From NCBI RefSeq assembly GCF_000817775.3, contig NZ_JTHE03000051.1, positions 1 through 43,552 of the forward strand: 43,552 nt of DNA, in the 5' to 3' direction. Position numbers and translations under genes: made by a program. The notes under the pieces were generated by a model that did not search any database, was not told the DNA's origin, and saw only the letters and a program-made list of their open reading frames with translations. Source of the DNA: Lyngbya confervoides BDU141951. GTDB taxonomy: Bacteria; Cyanobacteriota; Cyanobacteriia; Thermosynechococcales; Thermosynechococcaceae. This document shows, in pieces, positions 31,403 to 40,303 of the stretch; position 1 is the first letter of the stretch, and every line of letters begins with the position of its first letter.

Positions 31403-33532
31403 ATGAATAATCTAAACTCTGTTGTTATTGCAGGAGATTTCTGCTTATCTGGCGAAGAAATTGAAAAGCGGCTCCTCAAAACTTCTTTAGATCCCTGGTC
31501 AGAGCTACGTCGTGCTTTTGGCGATAAAACGCCTATTATTGCCAACCTTGAATGTCCGTTTACTGATCAAGCCAATGGTCGTCCTTATAAGTGGGCAAAT
31601 CTAAAAGCTTCTCCTCACCTACACTGGACGCTTGATGGTTTGGCAATGGCAGTCCTTGGCAATAACCATATTTCTGACTTTGGTGATCGAGGAGCAAGGG
31701 ATACTCAAACCTTACTTGCAAGTAAGGATATTGAGTCTGTTGGCTATGGAGACTCTATCGCTGATGCGATGTGTCCGGCATTTCTGTCCCTTGGAGATAA
31801 GCGATTGGGAGTTGTCTCTCTCTGCTGCCCTACTACCAATGGCGAAAATTTAGCTACTCATCTAATGGCAGGGGTTGTCCCCCTTGGGATGCAGACTCTC
31901 AAACAGTCCATTAAAACTGCTAAACTTCAGTGCGATGCGGTCTTAGTTTATCTTCATTGGGGGCCTGAATGGGTGCATGACCCTGCACCTGACCAACTCC
32001 GTCTGGCACGGTATGCGATCGACTGTGGGGCAGATGCCGTATTAGGCTGTCACTCCCACACCATCCAAAGTTATGAACAGTATCGAGGACGGTGGATTTT
32101 CTATGGTCTGGGGAATTACTTGTTTCGGGCTGGATCGGCCCAACAGGTTCTTGATGATGGCCGCATTATTGCTGTTCCATTGAAACTTGATCCACCAAAT
32201 CGTGAATCTTTGGTTGTGCAGTTTGCAATTACCGCCGATAGCGGACAGGGTTGCTTGAGCCTAAAACAGATCCAACCGATGCGATTTAATGACGATTGGA
32301 TTCCACACCCAATTTCAGTCAAAGATCTGACCTTTGATCTTGCTGCCTGTAATGCTCGCTTGCGTCGTTACACAGAAACTAATATTGAGGCACTCCGCAA
32401 TACTAGCGAGCCAGTATTTCGCACCCAGCTTCGCAACGGTGTTCTTGCTTACTGGTATAGCAATGAATCTATCATTTCACCACCAAAGCAGCTCCCGCGT
32501 AATCCGATTAAAAGAGTGGCGCGAAAGGTAAGCGGTTTCCCAAAAAGAGCAAAATCCAAGCTTAGTCGCACCTGGTTGACGACTAAAATTAAGACGAAGT
32601 GGCTAAATGATAAGCGCCACTTGCCACTAACGCAAGCGCACTACGAACTCTACGACATCATTCATCGTCTGTATTGGGACAAACTACATGATTTTCCAGA
32701 TTTAATTAACTGCCGCGACTTCAACGATAAAATTCAATGGTTGAAATTGTTTGATCAAAGCCCCGAAATTGTTCGGTGCTCTGACAAAATTCTCGTGCGC
32801 GACTATATCCGTGAGCGCGTCGGAGAAGAACACCTAGTTAAACTTTATCAAGTTCATGATCGTTTTTCGCAGATTGATTTTGATGCATTACCGCAGTCGT
32901 TTGTCATTAAGACAAATCATGACAGTGGCTCAGTAATTTTAGTTCGCAACAAATCAAGCTTCGATTATCATTCAGCTAAATCAAGAATAGATTCAGCACT
33001 TCAGCGGCCCTATGGTTGGACAAATGGTGAATGGGCCTATAATTATGTAAAGCCAAAAGTTTTTGTCGAAGAATTTATTGAGCCAGAAAGTTTAACTCCA
33101 CCGCCAGACTACAAGTTTTACTGCATTGACGGTATTGTTCGATTCGTCCACTACATCTATGATAGAGGCTTTGATACCAAGGAGCAGACCCTTGATCCAG
33201 AAGGCAATGACCTAGCAACAGAGCTATATCCCAGCTTCAAATTGGGAACGGGTTTTAGGAAGCCTGCTGTATGGAATCAAATGATTTCCGTTGCTGAGCG
33301 GTTAGGCACTGGTTTCAAATGCGTGCGAGTAGATTTATTTTGCTCTGGTGACCGTATCTACGCTGGAGAAATGACCTTCTGGCCCATGGCGGGTTGTTAT
33401 AAAGGTGAAGGACAGAAAAAGTTGGGTAAATTTCTTGACTTCGATCGTACTACTTTCAAGCCTCTACTACTCCCTGAACTGGAGAAAACACAAAGTCGCT
33501 TTAATCTTTATCCTGCAGTTCAAATGATTTGA
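31403..33532 (+). CDS. CapA-like phosphoesterase fused to TupA-like ATP-grasp ligase
   Basis: A 709-residue, two-domain protein. Residues ~5-290 match the CapA/PGA_cap metallophosphatase family: VIAGDFCLS, NLECPFTD, LGNNHISDFGDRG, YLHWGPEW, LGCHSHTIQ and FYGLGNYLF. Residues ~415-700 match TupA-like ATP-grasp: FNDKIQWLKLFD, SDKILVRDYIRE, SFVIKTNHDSGSVILV, PDYKFYCIDG, RVDLF and GEMTFWP. TupA is linked to teichuronopeptide synthesis and CapA to poly-gamma-glutamate. The fusion suggests that an amino acid or glutamyl chain is attached to the glycan. No membrane helix or signal peptide is seen, so it should act in the cytoplasm. Substrates are inference. Confidence 0.88.
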   Translation: MNNLNSVVIAGDFCLSGEEIEKRLLKTSLDPWSELRRAFGDKTPIIANLECPFTDQANGRPYKWANLKASPHLHWTLDGLAMAVLGNNHISDFGDRGARDTQTLLASKDIESVGYGDSIADAMCPAFLSLGDKRLGVVSLCCPTTNGENLATHLMAGVVPLGMQTLKQSIKTAKLQCDAVLVYLHWGPEWVHDPAPDQLRLARYAIDCGADAVLGCHSHTIQSYEQYRGRWIFYGLGNYLFRAGSAQQVLDDGRIIAVPLKLDPPNRESLVVQFAITADSGQGCLSLKQIQPMRFNDDWIPHPISVKDLTFDLAACNARLRRYTETNIEALRNTSEPVFRTQLRNGVLAYWYSNESIISPPKQLPRNPIKRVARKVSGFPKRAKSKLSRTWLTTKIKTKWLNDKRHLPLTQAHYELYDIIHRLYWDKLHDFPDLINCRDFNDKIQWLKLFDQSPEIVRCSDKILVRDYIRERVGEEHLVKLYQVHDRFSQIDFDALPQSFVIKTNHDSGSVILVRNKSSFDYHSAKSRIDSALQRPYGWTNGEWAYNYVKPKVFVEEFIEPESLTPPPDYKFYCIDGIVRFVHYIYDRGFDTKEQTLDPEGNDLATELYPSFKLGTGFRKPAVWNQMISVAERLGTGFKCVRVDLFCSGDRIYAGEMTFWPMAGCYKGEGQKKLGKFLDFDRTTFKPLLLPELEKTQSRFNLYPAVQMI

Positions 33533-33623
33533 GATTATAATATGACGCTTCTGCAAGTCGTCATGTTTCTAAGGCCAGAAGTCAGAATGATCGCCCAGAT
33601 ACTTCCTCAAATAAGTTTCATTA

Positions 33624-34217
33624 GTGAATATTCTAATTACCGGTGTAGCCGGTTTCATTGGCTTTCATCTCAGCCAAAAGCTACTGCACCTTGGCCATAC
33701 AGTTGTCTGCATAGGCAACCTCAACGATTACTACGACGTCACCCTGAAACACGATCGCCTTTCGCAACTGCAAGATTATCCCAACTTTGAGTTTCATCCG
33801 TTTGACCTCAGTGATTGATCGGCTACATCCGACTTATGCGCTCAGTTCAACTACGGCGATATGCGGCGCGACTTTACCTACATTGACGATATTGTCGAAG
33901 CCATCATCCAGCTTTTGCCCCGTGCACCGCAATCGAACGCCGAAGGCAGTACAGCCTGCAGTTCACCCTCGGTTCCCTGGCTCTATAATCTCGGCAATAA
34001 TCAGCCGGTCCGATTACTCGATTTCATCGAGATCTTAGAAAAACATCTAGGGGTGCCAGCCAAGAAAGAATTTCTACCGATTCAACCGGGAGATGTGCCG
34101 GAGACCTATGCCGATATCGAAAATCTGGAGGCAGATACCGGATATCGGCCCACGACTGCGATCGAAGTTGGACTTTAGTATTTTGTCGATTGGTATCGTT
34201 CTTACTACAACGCTTAA
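33624..34217 (+). pseudogene. Decayed UDP-glucuronate 4-epimerase-like gene
   Basis: The start reads as an SDR epimerase (NILITGVAGFIGFHLSQKL, then NLNDYYDVTLKHDRL), stops at TGA 33816, and the same frame resumes with the C-terminal part (GDMRRDFTYIDDIVEAI, YADIENLEADTGYRPTT). Roughly 150-170 residues with the catalytic Tyr/Lys are missing. A second stop (TAG 34176) interrupts before the natural end YFVDWYRSYYNA. The pattern matches the family that interconverts UDP-glucuronate and UDP-galacturonate. It is inactive unless spliced copies exist elsewhere. Confidence 0.85.
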
Positions 34218-34246
34218 ATTAAGTAATATATTGGCGGAAAATTATT

Positions 34247-35311
34247 ATGGTTGGTACTGCTACCGAAGCAAAGCATACTCAGAAGTTGCATCAGTGCGTT
34301 TATGCCTTAACCAGCAGCGGAAATGACATTTTTGCTGATATGACGCAAGTCTCAATGCTTTCGCTGCGTTTAAGCAATCCAAACATGAAAATTATACTTA
34401 GTTGCGATTCTGCCTCAAAAGCGGCGCTCGATCGCTGTAAGAATCCAGTTTTAGAAGTCTGTGATACTGTCATTGATATCTCAACACCAGAAAGTCCAGC
34501 TAGTTTCCGGAATCGCTATATCAAAACCTCTCTGCGTCAGCACCTATCCGGACCTTTCCTCTACCTTGATGCTGATACCATAATTCGAGGCGATCTTAGT
34601 GAAGTCTTTCAGACAACAGCATCCTTTGCTGCTGCACCTAATCACAGCGGAAGTGGAGATCCTGCAGAAATGCCAGGTAACGAGAAAGAGAAGTTTATAT
34701 CGTTGGGATGGCAGCTGCCTGATAAGCACTATGTCAATGGCGGCGTACTGTTTTTTGCAGAACGACCAGAGGTTTACGACTTTTGTAACCTCTGGCATCA
34801 GAAATGGTTAGCCTGCAGCGAAAAAACCGGTAAACACTACGATCAGCCTTCGTTGAATAGTGCAATTCATGACAGTAGAATAAATTTTACCTGGCTGAAG
34901 CATCGCTTCAACGCCCAGGTTCATGCTAGACCTCACACAGCTTGGGGAGCTGCCATATGGCATATATATTTATCTGAACCTCACGCATCTCCAGAAACAG
35001 AGTTTGGCGAGGCTCTTATCAAATTACGACAAGAGCAATCGATTACAGCCGCTGAGGTCGCTAACCTTTGTCAACAATCTCATCCTTGGACAGTTAAAAA
35101 TCCTATAGACGTATTGGCAGTTCAGTCTCTAAAACACCAGTCTACCGTCCTAAATGGAGATCGATGGGAGCGTTTATGGCTGGCTAATCAATATGGAAAA
35201 GGTGTTCGGCAATTACTCAATCAATATGGGAGAGCGGTTCGAAAATTACTTCCCTTGCGAGCCTGGGCTCGTCAGGCTAAACATTTATTAAAGAGTTCAT
35301 TCACGGCTTAA
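34247..35311 (+). CDS. GT-A type glycosyltransferase (GT8-like)
   Basis: A 354-residue protein with a GT-A fold. The metal-binding DxD lies in FLYLDADTIIRGDL (about residues 104-117), followed by HYVNGGVLFF and DQPSLNSAIHD, the common order in GT8 and related nucleotide-diphosphosugar transferases. The C-terminal ~60 residues are basic and could touch the membrane. It lies nine bases before the methyltransferase gene on the same strand. Sugar and acceptor are unknown. Confidence 0.82.
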   Translation: MVGTATEAKHTQKLHQCVYALTSSGNDIFADMTQVSMLSLRLSNPNMKIILSCDSASKAALDRCKNPVLEVCDTVIDISTPESPASFRNRYIKTSLRQHLSGPFLYLDADTIIRGDLSEVFQTTASFAAAPNHSGSGDPAEMPGNEKEKFISLGWQLPDKHYVNGGVLFFAERPEVYDFCNLWHQKWLACSEKTGKHYDQPSLNSAIHDSRINFTWLKHRFNAQVHARPHTAWGAAIWHIYLSEPHASPETEFGEALIKLRQEQSITAAEVANLCQQSHPWTVKNPIDVLAVQSLKHQSTVLNGDRWERLWLANQYGKGVRQLLNQYGRAVRKLLPLRAWARQAKHLLKSSFTA

Positions 35312-35319
35312 ATTTAAAT

Positions 35320-36060
35320 ATGTTTTCTGCTGATATCCTAATCAATGAGTCCGATTTTGACCTGCATTGGCAGATGACCAACTGCGAGCGCTTTGCTTTG
35401 CAGGATCTGCTTCGACGCCTGCAACCTTCACTCTCCATCGAAGTTGGCACCTATCAAGGAGGCTCGTTGCAGGTTTTATCTCGATTCTCTGAGAAAGTGA
35501 TTTCGATTGATCTCAATCCTGACGTAGCACACAAGCTCAAGGGAAAATTCGCCAACGTTGAGTACCGCTCCGGTAACTCCACAAATCTTCTGCCTGAGCT
35601 TGTGCAACAGATGAATGAGCAAGCATCTGAACTTGAATTCATACTCATCGATGGCGATCATTCAACAATCGGTGTGCGTCGGGATATCGAGGCGCTTTTA
35701 AAACTTGAGCCTAAGCGGCGGATTGTCATCGTTCTGCACGATAGCTTTAACCCCGACTGTCGCGAAGGCATGAAAACAGCAGATTGGCATAGCTCACCCT
35801 ATGTGCAATGGGTAGAACTTGACTTCATTCCTGGAGTTTACCATTACGAAGCCTATGACACTGCTGCTCCGCGCACCATGTGGGGAGGGTTTGCCTGTGC
35901 GGTTTTAGACCCGACTCCACGTCAGCAGCCATTGACTATACAAGAATCACAACGAGGTTTGTTTGAAGCGGTTTTCGCTGACTCGGCCCATGTGTGCCAA
36001 CATCATAAACCTTCATTGACCAGGCGAGTTACTAGACGCGTTCGCCGGCTTCTAAAATGA
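35320..36060 (+). CDS. Class I SAM-dependent methyltransferase (CmcI/Methyltransf_24-like)
   Basis: A 246-residue protein. Motif I is SIEVGTYQGGSLQVLS, a Rossmann loop for SAM; ISIDLNPD is the acidic strand-2 motif; ILIDGDHSTIGVRRDIE and VLHDSFNPDCREG match the CmcI-like group, members of which methylate or hydroxylate small molecules. In this locus it may methylate a sugar of the glycan, possibly a terminal cap. Its stop overlaps the start of the next glycosyltransferase by four bases, so the two are coupled. Confidence 0.83.
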   Translation: MFSADILINESDFDLHWQMTNCERFALQDLLRRLQPSLSIEVGTYQGGSLQVLSRFSEKVISIDLNPDVAHKLKGKFANVEYRSGNSTNLLPELVQQMNEQASELEFILIDGDHSTIGVRRDIEALLKLEPKRRIVIVLHDSFNPDCREGMKTADWHSSPYVQWVELDFIPGVYHYEAYDTAAPRTMWGGFACAVLDPTPRQQPLTIQESQRGLFEAVFADSAHVCQHHKPSLTRRVTRRVRRLLK

Positions 36061-37382
36061 TTTCCTTGCAAAAAGCATCCTTAGACTATCTTCGCTCTCT
36101 GGCTCACCCCATTGCCTTTTCCCATTATGGTGCTAAACACGACATTGGTGGCGTTACCACTTGGCTAGAGCGTTTCGTCATTCGACTCCATAAAGACAGC
36201 ATTCCCATCGTCGTCTACCTGCAGCACTTTGGCGCCGATCCAGAAGACTCCTGGCTGTTTCAATCCTTGAGTCAAGCCGGTGTACCCGTCGAGATAGAAC
36301 CCAGAGCACGCTACTTAGAAGATGATGTCTCAGGTGTACTTCGCTTTCTCAATCGCCATCAACCCCAAGCCTTTTTCCCTCAGTGCCTTGCGTCTATGCA
36401 CTACGGTGCAAAACAAGCAGCTAAGTCTGGTTTACCCTGGGCCATGACCATCCACTCCGACGATCCGGTCTATTGGGCGATCGCTGAAGCCACCCCTCCA
36501 GGAAGTAATATCGGTGTGATGGTTGGCGTTTCAGACTTTATCTGCCAAAAAGCTGTTGATCAGCGACTTACCCAGTCCCCCCAATCCATTCCCTATGGAG
36601 TGCCAATTCCCCCACATCAAGCCTCCTTTTCTGATACTCCCTTTCGGGTAGCCTTTAGCGGTCGGGTAGTTGAAGAACAAAAACGGATTTCCCTAGTTCT
36701 AGCCGCCATGGCCCAAGCCTGTCGTCAAGATTCCCGCATTCAGTGCTGGATACTGGGTCAGGGTGCTGCGCTGACCGCTGCTCAAAATTGGGTTGAGCAG
36801 CAGGGACTGTGCGATCAAATCCAATTTCTCGGTCGTTTATCCCCTGGCGATGTCCAAAATCACCTAGCTCAGTGCCAGGCGCTGTTACTCATGTCCGACT
36901 ATGAGGGACTCCCCGTTGCCCTGCTAGAAGCCATGGCTATTGGTGTGGTCCCCATTGCAAGAGCCATTCCTAGCGGCATCCCAGAGCTAGTGCATGATAG
37001 GGAAACGGGTTTCTTGGTTGACCACACACCCGAGAGTGCAGCGGCAGCTATCGTCCATCTTGCCAACCATCCTGACCTCTGGTTAAAGTGCTCTGGGGCA
37101 GCAAGGGCCTTAGTGGTCGATCAATATAGCGAAGACGTCTGCTACCAACGCTGGCTCAATATCATTGCTGAACTCTGTCATCGATCCACGGTCACCTACC
37201 CCATTCCAATCCCACGGAAAATGGTATTACCCTCAATATATCCAGACTTATTAGAAGGCGATCGGCGTAGGCCCCCCCTGCTCAAGCGCCTTCTTATTCG
37301 AAGTAAGCATCACGCTAGGCCTCAGTTAAGCCGCGTTAAACGGTTTATTCTGGCTCTTCAAGCAGCTCTGAAGCACCCATGA
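36057..37382 (+). CDS. GT4 family glycosyltransferase
   Basis: A 441-residue GT-B enzyme. The C-domain carries RVAFSGRVVEEQKRISLVL (donor phosphate region) and the GT4 signature SDYEGLPVALLEAMAIGVVP, with both conserved glutamates (E-x7-E). The N-domain includes HDIGGVTTWLERF, typical for acceptor binding. It is translationally coupled to the upstream methyltransferase gene by an ATGA overlap. A basic tail of about 50 residues follows the catalytic domain. Confidence 0.88.
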   Translation: MISLQKASLDYLRSLAHPIAFSHYGAKHDIGGVTTWLERFVIRLHKDSIPIVVYLQHFGADPEDSWLFQSLSQAGVPVEIEPRARYLEDDVSGVLRFLNRHQPQAFFPQCLASMHYGAKQAAKSGLPWAMTIHSDDPVYWAIAEATPPGSNIGVMVGVSDFICQKAVDQRLTQSPQSIPYGVPIPPHQASFSDTPFRVAFSGRVVEEQKRISLVLAAMAQACRQDSRIQCWILGQGAALTAAQNWVEQQGLCDQIQFLGRLSPGDVQNHLAQCQALLLMSDYEGLPVALLEAMAIGVVPIARAIPSGIPELVHDRETGFLVDHTPESAAAAIVHLANHPDLWLKCSGAARALVVDQYSEDVCYQRWLNIIAELCHRSTVTYPIPIPRKMVLPSIYPDLLEGDRRRPPLLKRLLIRSKHHARPQLSRVKRFILALQAALKHP

Positions 37383-37580
37383 TAAGCGACAATGTCGCCA
37401 GTGCCTCTTTAGTCTGACAAGCTGGAAGTTCTAAGTTTTGACGTAAAAAAGCTTGTTCTCGAAGTTTATCGCATTTCTTATCAATCTAAACTATGGTGAA
37501 AATGACCTTTACAGGCATCATTGGATTGGGCACGTAGGGCTAGCGATCGCATTGAAAACTAAGGAATAACTGAGGCAAGC

Positions 37581-38729
37581 ATGAAAATAGCTTTTGTAAC
37601 TTTGATGGCTGGCTATTCATGGGGTGGAAGCGAGTATCTGTGGTCTGCAACAGCGGAAAGAGCCTTGATTGAAGACCACGAAGTTCTTCTTTCCATATAT
37701 GATTGGTCAACCAATCATCCTGCCATTACACGAATGCAGGCGCAGGGGGCAGAACTCCATGTCCGAACTCGGTTTCCTAGACCATCACCTTTAGCTATAA
37801 GAATTAAACAGAAAATAGAGCGAGCTTTTCCTTACTTGCAGTTTAATCAACCTTCACCCTTCCATGCTGTTTATGATTGGCAACCGGATATAATCTGTAT
37901 CAGTCAGGGTGGCTCCTACGATATCTCATGTTTCATTGACTTGTTAAATTTTTTGCTAACCACCTCAGTCCCGTTCTGGATTATTTGTCAATTCAATTTT
38001 GAGGTTTCTGCGCCAAGCCGAGGAACAGAGCCTCTCATAAAAGCAGTATTTTCGAAAGCAAAGGGTGTCGCGTTTGTATCTCGCCATAATCTGAACCTGG
38101 CAGAGCGCCATCTATACCAAACCTTGCCAAATGCTATTGTTGTCCAGAACCCTACTAATTTAAGTGATCGGACGAAGGTGGAGTGGCCCATTCAGCCAAA
38201 AGTCAGCTTTGCCTGTGTTGCTCGTTTGGAAGCACCGATTAAAGGACAGGATGCCTTATTCGAAGTTCTAAGTTCACAAATCTGGAGGGAACGAGACTGG
38301 GAATGCAATCTTTATGGCGCTGGACCTGATCGTGATTACTTAGAGAACCTTGCTCACCACTATGATGTTCGCGATCGGATTCACTTTAAAGGCCATATCA
38401 ATGATATTCGCCTCCTTTGGGCAGAGAATCATCTCTTAGTTATGCCTTCTAGAGCAGAGGGTACCCCTTTGTCTCTTGTAGAGGCTATGTTATGCGGTCG
38501 CCCTGCCGTCGTTACTGATGTGGGTGGCAATGCGGAATGGATTACAGAAGGACGCACCGGATTTATCGCGGAGTCTGCATCACCGAAGTCGTTAAATGCT
38601 GCCTTGGAAAGAGCTTGGCTAGCTCAGGATAACTGGAAGCAGATGGGTGATACTGCTCATGAAGACGCGATCGCTAAAATTGATCCTTCTCCAGGTTCTA
38701 CATTACTAAAACTTATTGGACAACTCTAA
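37581..38729 (+). CDS. GT4 family glycosyltransferase
   Basis: A 382-residue GT-B enzyme. It begins with KIAFVTLMAGYSWGGSEYLW, where the glycine-rich GGSEY loop is typical of GT4 enzymes. FACVARLEAPIKGQDALFEV and the donor-site block PSRAEGTPLSLVEAMLCGRP (with E-x7-E) complete the pattern. AACTGAGGCAAGC before the ATG gives a moderate ribosome-binding site. A 198-base gap to the preceding gene suggests its own promoter. Its sugar specificity cannot be read. Confidence 0.88.
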   Translation: MKIAFVTLMAGYSWGGSEYLWSATAERALIEDHEVLLSIYDWSTNHPAITRMQAQGAELHVRTRFPRPSPLAIRIKQKIERAFPYLQFNQPSPFHAVYDWQPDIICISQGGSYDISCFIDLLNFLLTTSVPFWIICQFNFEVSAPSRGTEPLIKAVFSKAKGVAFVSRHNLNLAERHLYQTLPNAIVVQNPTNLSDRTKVEWPIQPKVSFACVARLEAPIKGQDALFEVLSSQIWRERDWECNLYGAGPDRDYLENLAHHYDVRDRIHFKGHINDIRLLWAENHLLVMPSRAEGTPLSLVEAMLCGRPAVVTDVGGNAEWITEGRTGFIAESASPKSLNAALERAWLAQDNWKQMGDTAHEDAIAKIDPSPGSTLLKLIGQL

Positions 38730-38897
38730 CCAAACCATAAACTTCATAGGAAATAAAGGCTATCTAGGTACAACTGTAGAGCTTCTCGGAGACAATAGAT
38801 TGTCAGCAGTTTATCTCAGACATCGCAGATTCTAGGCCGATTTTACTCAGTTTCTTAAAAAAACAGTTATCTTTTAGGTTCAATCTGTGACAAGGCT

Positions 38898-39911
38898 ATG
38901 ACAACTATATCTAAGTTAGAATTCACAATAGCAGTCTGCACCCATAATCCAAAACCTTCTTTGTTAGTGCGCTTGCTGTCCGCTATTCAGTCTCTTTCAG
39001 ATGCCACTAAGTCAATTGAAATTATTCTGGTTGATAACAACTCGTCTACTTCTGTGAAAGAGCTTTCCTGTGTTCATCACTTCCTGGAAGTAATCCCCTT
39101 TGCCCGCTATGTAGTGGAACCTAGGCAAGGGTTGACTGCTGCTCGTTGTCGTGCTATCCACGAAACTACTGCGCCCATTGTCGTTTTCTTTGACGATGAT
39201 AATGAGCCCGCTCCCAACTACCTGCAGGTCTTGCAGCGATATTTCAGAGATTACCCTAATGTAGGAGTTTGGGGTCCTGGTCAAATTACTGTCGAATACG
39301 TTGATCCTGTTGAACCCTGGTTTGAGCAGCATCCTGAAAAGTTTCAACAACGCCAACTCGACTTTGGTTATAGCTGTGTTCCCGCAACATGGGGATCCTA
39401 CAGCCCCAATGGTACAGGGTTCGCTGTCCGACGGGAAATTCTTCAACGGTATGCATCTGCCATTGAGCAGGGCAAACTTCAGGCTACTGATCGCAAAGGT
39501 ACAAGTCTTGCTAGTGCTGGTGATGTGCAAATTGTCTGGGAAGGCATCAAGTTAGGTTTCGCAGCAGGCATGATCCCTGAGCTGAAGTGTAATCATTTAA
39601 TTCCTGCAGAAAAAGCGAACCTGAGCTATCTCCAACGTCTATATTTTGGCACGGCATCCAGTTATGCCCCCGCTTTAGTAGAGTCTTTCTCATCCCATGT
39701 GGATCAATTGGGTTTGCCTCCTACACCAGTCCAAATTTATAAGCTACTTGCTAAATTCTGGATCAAGATGCTTCTACGCCCTCACCAACGACCTGAAATC
39801 CAACTGAAGTTTGCAAGTGATTTAGGTGGATGGTACGGTCACGCCCGTGCGCTACAATCGCCCCATGCCCTTCAGCTTTTTTCTCTGGCTGAAAGACTAC
39901 AACTCGTTTAG
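38898..39911 (+). CDS. GT2 family glycosyltransferase
   Basis: A 337-residue GT-A glycosyltransferase. It opens with FTIAVCTHNPKPSLLVRLL, has IILVDNNSS and the metal-binding DDD in VVFFDDDNEPAP, followed by WGPGQITVEY and PNGTGFAVRREI. This is the normal GT2 order. The last ~80 residues are hydrophobic-basic and could associate with the membrane. It has a 168-base upstream gap without a recognised gene. Confidence 0.87.
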   Translation: MTTISKLEFTIAVCTHNPKPSLLVRLLSAIQSLSDATKSIEIILVDNNSSTSVKELSCVHHFLEVIPFARYVVEPRQGLTAARCRAIHETTAPIVVFFDDDNEPAPNYLQVLQRYFRDYPNVGVWGPGQITVEYVDPVEPWFEQHPEKFQQRQLDFGYSCVPATWGSYSPNGTGFAVRREILQRYASAIEQGKLQATDRKGTSLASAGDVQIVWEGIKLGFAAGMIPELKCNHLIPAEKANLSYLQRLYFGTASSYAPALVESFSSHVDQLGLPPTPVQIYKLLAKFWIKMLLRPHQRPEIQLKFASDLGGWYGHARALQSPHALQLFSLAERLQLV

Positions 39912-39954
39912 GTTTTCCAGACTGGAATTGTGAGGTGTGCCGTAACCATGCAGA

Positions 39955-40168
39955 CTCAGTAGATCACAAACTTCCGTGTTTTAGCGAGAGAATGAGGGTT
40001 TCAGCCTCTCCATTTATCCGTCAGAGGGAGATCACAAGCAAGCAATATCTAGATATACTCACTGAGCGATTCCCATAAGCTAGTATCCAAGAAGATTTGA
40101 ATGAGTGGAGCCTTCTCACTGAAATGGCTGACTGATGGGACTTCTAGAAAACTTTGTGATCTACTGAG
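39955..40168. mobile_element. 214-bp element with 16-bp terminal inverted repeats
   Basis: CTCAGTAGATCACAAA (39955-39970) and its exact reverse complement TTTGTGATCTACTGAG (40153-40168) bound a stretch with no gene. A perfect 16-bp match at this distance indicates a MITE or a deleted insertion sequence. No target duplication is obvious, so the true ends may lie a base or two away. The next gene's open frame begins inside the right flank. Confidence 0.65.
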
Positions 40169-40303
40169 CCTAACCAAGGCAGTTTTTTGTCGTCACCAAT
40201 AGGAGGCGATCCGCCTAGATTGAATGGATACAGAGCGATTATCCTCGTTTCAATTCATCCTGATTTTCGCCCATGTCTATGGGTTAGAGGTTATCCTTTA
40301 ACC
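40169..40303. other. Upstream region of the MNT-HepT gene
   Basis: The frame of the next gene is open from 40187, but this part has no MNT similarity. The conserved domain begins soon after ATG 40304. I see no strong promoter here. Confidence 0.4.

Noticed and set aside
33541-33623. A frame at 33542 reading through the start of the epimerase remnant
   Set aside because: It is in another frame from the recognisable epimerase sequence and has no domain.
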